NCBI GenBank assembly: GCA_900555725.1 | Contig: USMD01000040.1 | Location: 1 to 15,743 of the forward strand | Length of the DNA stretch: 15,743 bases | Direction: 5' to 3' | From: an uncultured Garciella sp. | GTDB lineage: Bacteria; Bacillota; Clostridia; Eubacteriales; Garciellaceae | In this document: in pieces, positions 13,598 through 15,743 of the stretch | Layout of the letters: each line of letters begins with the position of its first letter | How positions within the stretch are numbered: the first letter of the stretch is position 1 | Program-made: the position numbers and the translations under genes | The notes under the pieces: model-generated | Databases searched by the model: none | Told to the model about the DNA's origin: nothing | Seen by the model: the letters and a program-made list of their open reading frames with translations, nothing else

Positions 13598-15631
13598 TTA
13601 GAGCTTAAATCGTAAAATAATATTTCGTAGATCTTGAGATAATTGAGATAATCCTTCACTGGAACTTGCAACCTCTTCCATAGAAGCAGATTGTTCTTCC
13701 ATAGATGCTGTAACTTCCTCAGTAGCAGCAGAATTTTCCTCTGCAATAGAAGATAAATTTTCTAAAGTATTGAGTATATCTTTTTTCATATCATCCATTT
13801 CTTTTCCTGCATGATCCAATTCTTCTATTGCTCTTTGGGACTGTCTCATTGCTTCTTCAATTAATTTATATTTATTCTTGTTATTTACAACACTTTGACT
13901 CTGTTCTTGAACAATCTCAAATGTCCTTTTCATAGTATCTACAGCATTTTGAGCATTACTTTGTAATTCACTTACAATTTGTTCAATAGTACGGGTAGAA
14001 TCTGCTGATTGCTCCGCTAATTTTCTAATTTCTTCTGCTACTACTGCAAACCCTTTTCCCGCTTCTCCAGCTCTTGCTGCCTCTATAGCTGCATTTAAAG
14101 CTAATAGATTGGTTTGTTCTGCAATAGAGGCAATCATATTACTAGCCTGACTAATTTTTTGGGAGCTTTCATTGGTTTTTTCGATTACGCTGTAAATATC
14201 TTTAGTAGCCTCATTATTTTCTTCTGTTATATTAGATAGATTTTCCATTTCTGTTAATCCTTCATTGACAACTTTAGTAACATTTTTTACGCTAGAATTG
14301 ATATTTTTTGCATATTCTAAATCCCTATCAATCACTTTTCCTAATCGTACCGCCTTTGAAGCCCCTTCCTCTGTATTTTGGGCTTGCTCTGCAGCTCCCT
14401 TGGCCATTTGTTCTATGGTTCTAGATACTTCCTCTGCTGCAGTAGCAGATTGTTGAGAAGTTGCAGTTAACTCTTCAGAGGTTGCAGCAACTTGTTCAGA
14501 GGAATCATTAATTTGTTTTATAATATTTCTAAGGGCATCTGTAATACTTTGAAATGCTCTAGATAAATCTCCTACTTCATCTTTTCTATTTAAATCTTTT
14601 TCAGATACGTCATTCGTAAGATCTAATTCTTCTACAATCTTTTTAGAATATTCTACTGCATTAACAATTGGTTTTGTAAGTGTATTTCCAATAAAAAATA
14701 TAATAACCATACTAATGAGTATTATAAGTGCAACAACTAATGCAATTGCCCTTTGTAATTCCGGAATAGCTGATAATACTTCATCTTGATTAGCTACCAT
14801 TACAAAGGTCCAATCGGTACCTTCAATTGGTGTATAGGCTGTATATAAATCTTTTCCCTCAAAGGAATACTTACTTATTCCTTCTTTTTCGGTTAAGATT
14901 TTTTGAAATACTGTTGCTAAGGACTTTAAGCTTTCATCCTTTTGCACCTCTGCGATAGGATTAAATTGATTCATTACCTTTTCCTCATCAGGGTGAGCAA
15001 CTACTGTGCCCTGCCTATTTATCATATAGGCATATCCTTCTTCCCCATAACCAGTATCCTTAGTGATTTCACTTAGAGCATTTCCATTTTTCCTTCCTAG
15101 TAAAGCGCCTACTACTTTCCCATTTTTTTCAATGGGTGCTGCATACATCAAAACCGTTTCTCCTGTTACTTTACTGATAATCACATCGGACACATTGCTT
15201 TCTCCATCTAAGGCCTTTTTTACATAATCTCTATCTTGTAGATTAGCAGTGGAACCACCAGAATAATGAGCAGTCCCATTAGACTCTACAACTGCTATAT
15301 CCAAAAAATCTGTTCTTTTCAACTGTCTTTGTAGTATGGGCTGCTGAATCTTCCAATCCATACTTCGAATATCTTCTATTAAGGCGATCGTTTCCAATGT
15401 TCGGCTTTGAGTTTCCTCTCTACTTTGAGTCAATTTTGCCCCTTCCTTGGCTAATGAAGAAAGGGATTCTTCTGATGCTTTAGTAAGAGCGTCACCAGCA
15501 TCTTTCATTGAGATAAATCCTATAGTAATAGATGATGCTAAGATTAAAACTAAAAAACAAGCAACTAGTTTTGCTTTGATGCTTTTTGTCTTCATCCCTT
15601 TAAAAATATCTTTGATCCTAATTTTTTTCAT
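13598..15631 (-). CDS. Methyl-accepting chemotaxis protein with dCache sensor, 677 aa
   Basis: Transmembrane chemoreceptor. Order: TM1 (about 22-41, LVACFLVLILASSITIGF); an extracellular double-Cache-type sensor (about 43-290, with RDYVKKALDGE and YAYMINRQGTVVAHPDE); TM2 (about 295-316); HAMP (317-370); and a long signalling coiled coil (370-677). The hairpin tip EQTNLLALNAAIEAARAGEA is at about 505-524, and the C-terminal methylation helix is rich in E/S/A (SIAEENSAATEEVTASMEEQ). There is no C-terminal pentapeptide. The ligand cannot be read from the sequence. The start is ATG 15631: AGGAGG lies 6 nt upstream. A TTG at 15658 adds nine residues spanning that Shine-Dalgarno and is rejected. 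Its promoter is not visible; only 66 genomic bases remain upstream. Confidence 0.95.
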   Translation of the reverse strand: MKKIRIKDIFKGMKTKSIKAKLVACFLVLILASSITIGFISMKDAGDALTKASEESLSSLAKEGAKLTQSREETQSRTLETIALIEDIRSMDWKIQQPILQRQLKRTDFLDIAVVESNGTAHYSGGSTANLQDRDYVKKALDGESNVSDVIISKVTGETVLMYAAPIEKNGKVVGALLGRKNGNALSEITKDTGYGEEGYAYMINRQGTVVAHPDEEKVMNQFNPIAEVQKDESLKSLATVFQKILTEKEGISKYSFEGKDLYTAYTPIEGTDWTFVMVANQDEVLSAIPELQRAIALVVALIILISMVIIFFIGNTLTKPIVNAVEYSKKIVEELDLTNDVSEKDLNRKDEVGDLSRAFQSITDALRNIIKQINDSSEQVAATSEELTATSQQSATAAEEVSRTIEQMAKGAAEQAQNTEEGASKAVRLGKVIDRDLEYAKNINSSVKNVTKVVNEGLTEMENLSNITEENNEATKDIYSVIEKTNESSQKISQASNMIASIAEQTNLLALNAAIEAARAGEAGKGFAVVAEEIRKLAEQSADSTRTIEQIVSELQSNAQNAVDTMKRTFEIVQEQSQSVVNNKNKYKLIEEAMRQSQRAIEELDHAGKEMDDMKKDILNTLENLSSIAEENSAATEEVTASMEEQSASMEEVASSSEGLSQLSQDLRNIILRFKL

Positions 15632-15697
15632 CTCGTTCCTCCTTTTTACATTATTCAACCTTTTATTTTGTTATTTTTACATACAATACTATTATTC

Positions 15698-15743
15698 CTG
15701 TCTCTTATACACATCTGACGCTGCCGACGATCTTACGCGTGTA
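15698..15743. other. Illumina Nextera adapter and i5 index (not genomic)
   Basis: Bases 15698-15716 are the 19-bp Tn5 mosaic end CTGTCTCTTATACACATCT. They are followed by GACGCTGCCGACGA (15717-15730), the remainder of the Nextera read-1 adapter read in reverse complement. Then comes the 8-base TCTTACGC (15731-15738), the reverse complement of i5 index GCGTAAGA (S517/N517 from memory), and GTGTA (15739-15743), the start of the P5 arm. The order is exactly that of a sequencing read running off its insert. Genomic sequence ends at 15697. Confidence 0.98.

Noticed and set aside
15698..15716. Tn5/IS50 mosaic end suggesting a mobile element
   Set aside because: The 19-bp end is followed by synthetic Nextera adapter and index bases, so it is from library preparation and not an insertion sequence.

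Overview
The window is about 15.7 kb of AT-rich DNA from a motile, Gram-positive-type anaerobe, most likely a member of the Clostridia. The evidence is the combination of CheC, CheD and FliY with FliW, CsrA and a short flagellin, a gene order close to the Bacillus/Clostridium flagellar loci, and strong AGGAGG-type ribosome binding sites. I cannot place the genus from the sequence alone. Every gene I can support lies on the minus strand, so the biological order runs from the right end to the left end. I see no rRNA, tRNA, CRISPR array, transposase or phage gene, and no gene-free stretch longer than about 190 bases.

Right part (13.5-15.7 kb): a transmembrane dCache-type chemoreceptor (MCP), closed by a strong intrinsic terminator at 13530-13582. 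Next (5.5-13.5 kb) comes a tightly packed chemotaxis and motor-switch operon preceded by a sigma-D (sigma-28) promoter at 13455-13481: cheW, cheD, cheB (methylesterase domain only), cheR, cheA, cheC, cheY, a second cheW, fliM and fliY. It encodes a near-complete B. subtilis-type signalling core: kinase, two couplers, methylation and demethylation enzymes, receptor deamidase, two kinds of CheY-P phosphatase (CheC, FliY) and the switch.

Left part (0.1-5.3 kb): a second sigma-D promoter at 5309-5335 drives flgM (anti-sigma-D), flgN (chaperone), flgK and flgL (hook-filament junction), fliW and csrA. A third sigma-D promoter at 1008-1034 drives the flagellin gene. The flagellin leader has a small hairpin that presents an AGGA loop, and a second GGA site inside the Shine-Dalgarno. 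This is what is expected if CsrA represses flagellin translation and FliW relieves it, so regulator, antagonist and target are adjacent genes.

Both contig ends need caution. The last 46 bases (15698-15743) are Illumina Nextera adapter plus an index, not genome. The first 54 bases are a perfect inverted repeat that ends exactly at the contig edge. I found no previously undescribed system. The most useful observations are the adapter, the palindrome, the flagellin leader architecture, the receiver-less CheB, the two complementary divergent CheW proteins, and two unexplained intergenic elements around flgM-flgN. Several start codons are easily called too far upstream and are corrected here.
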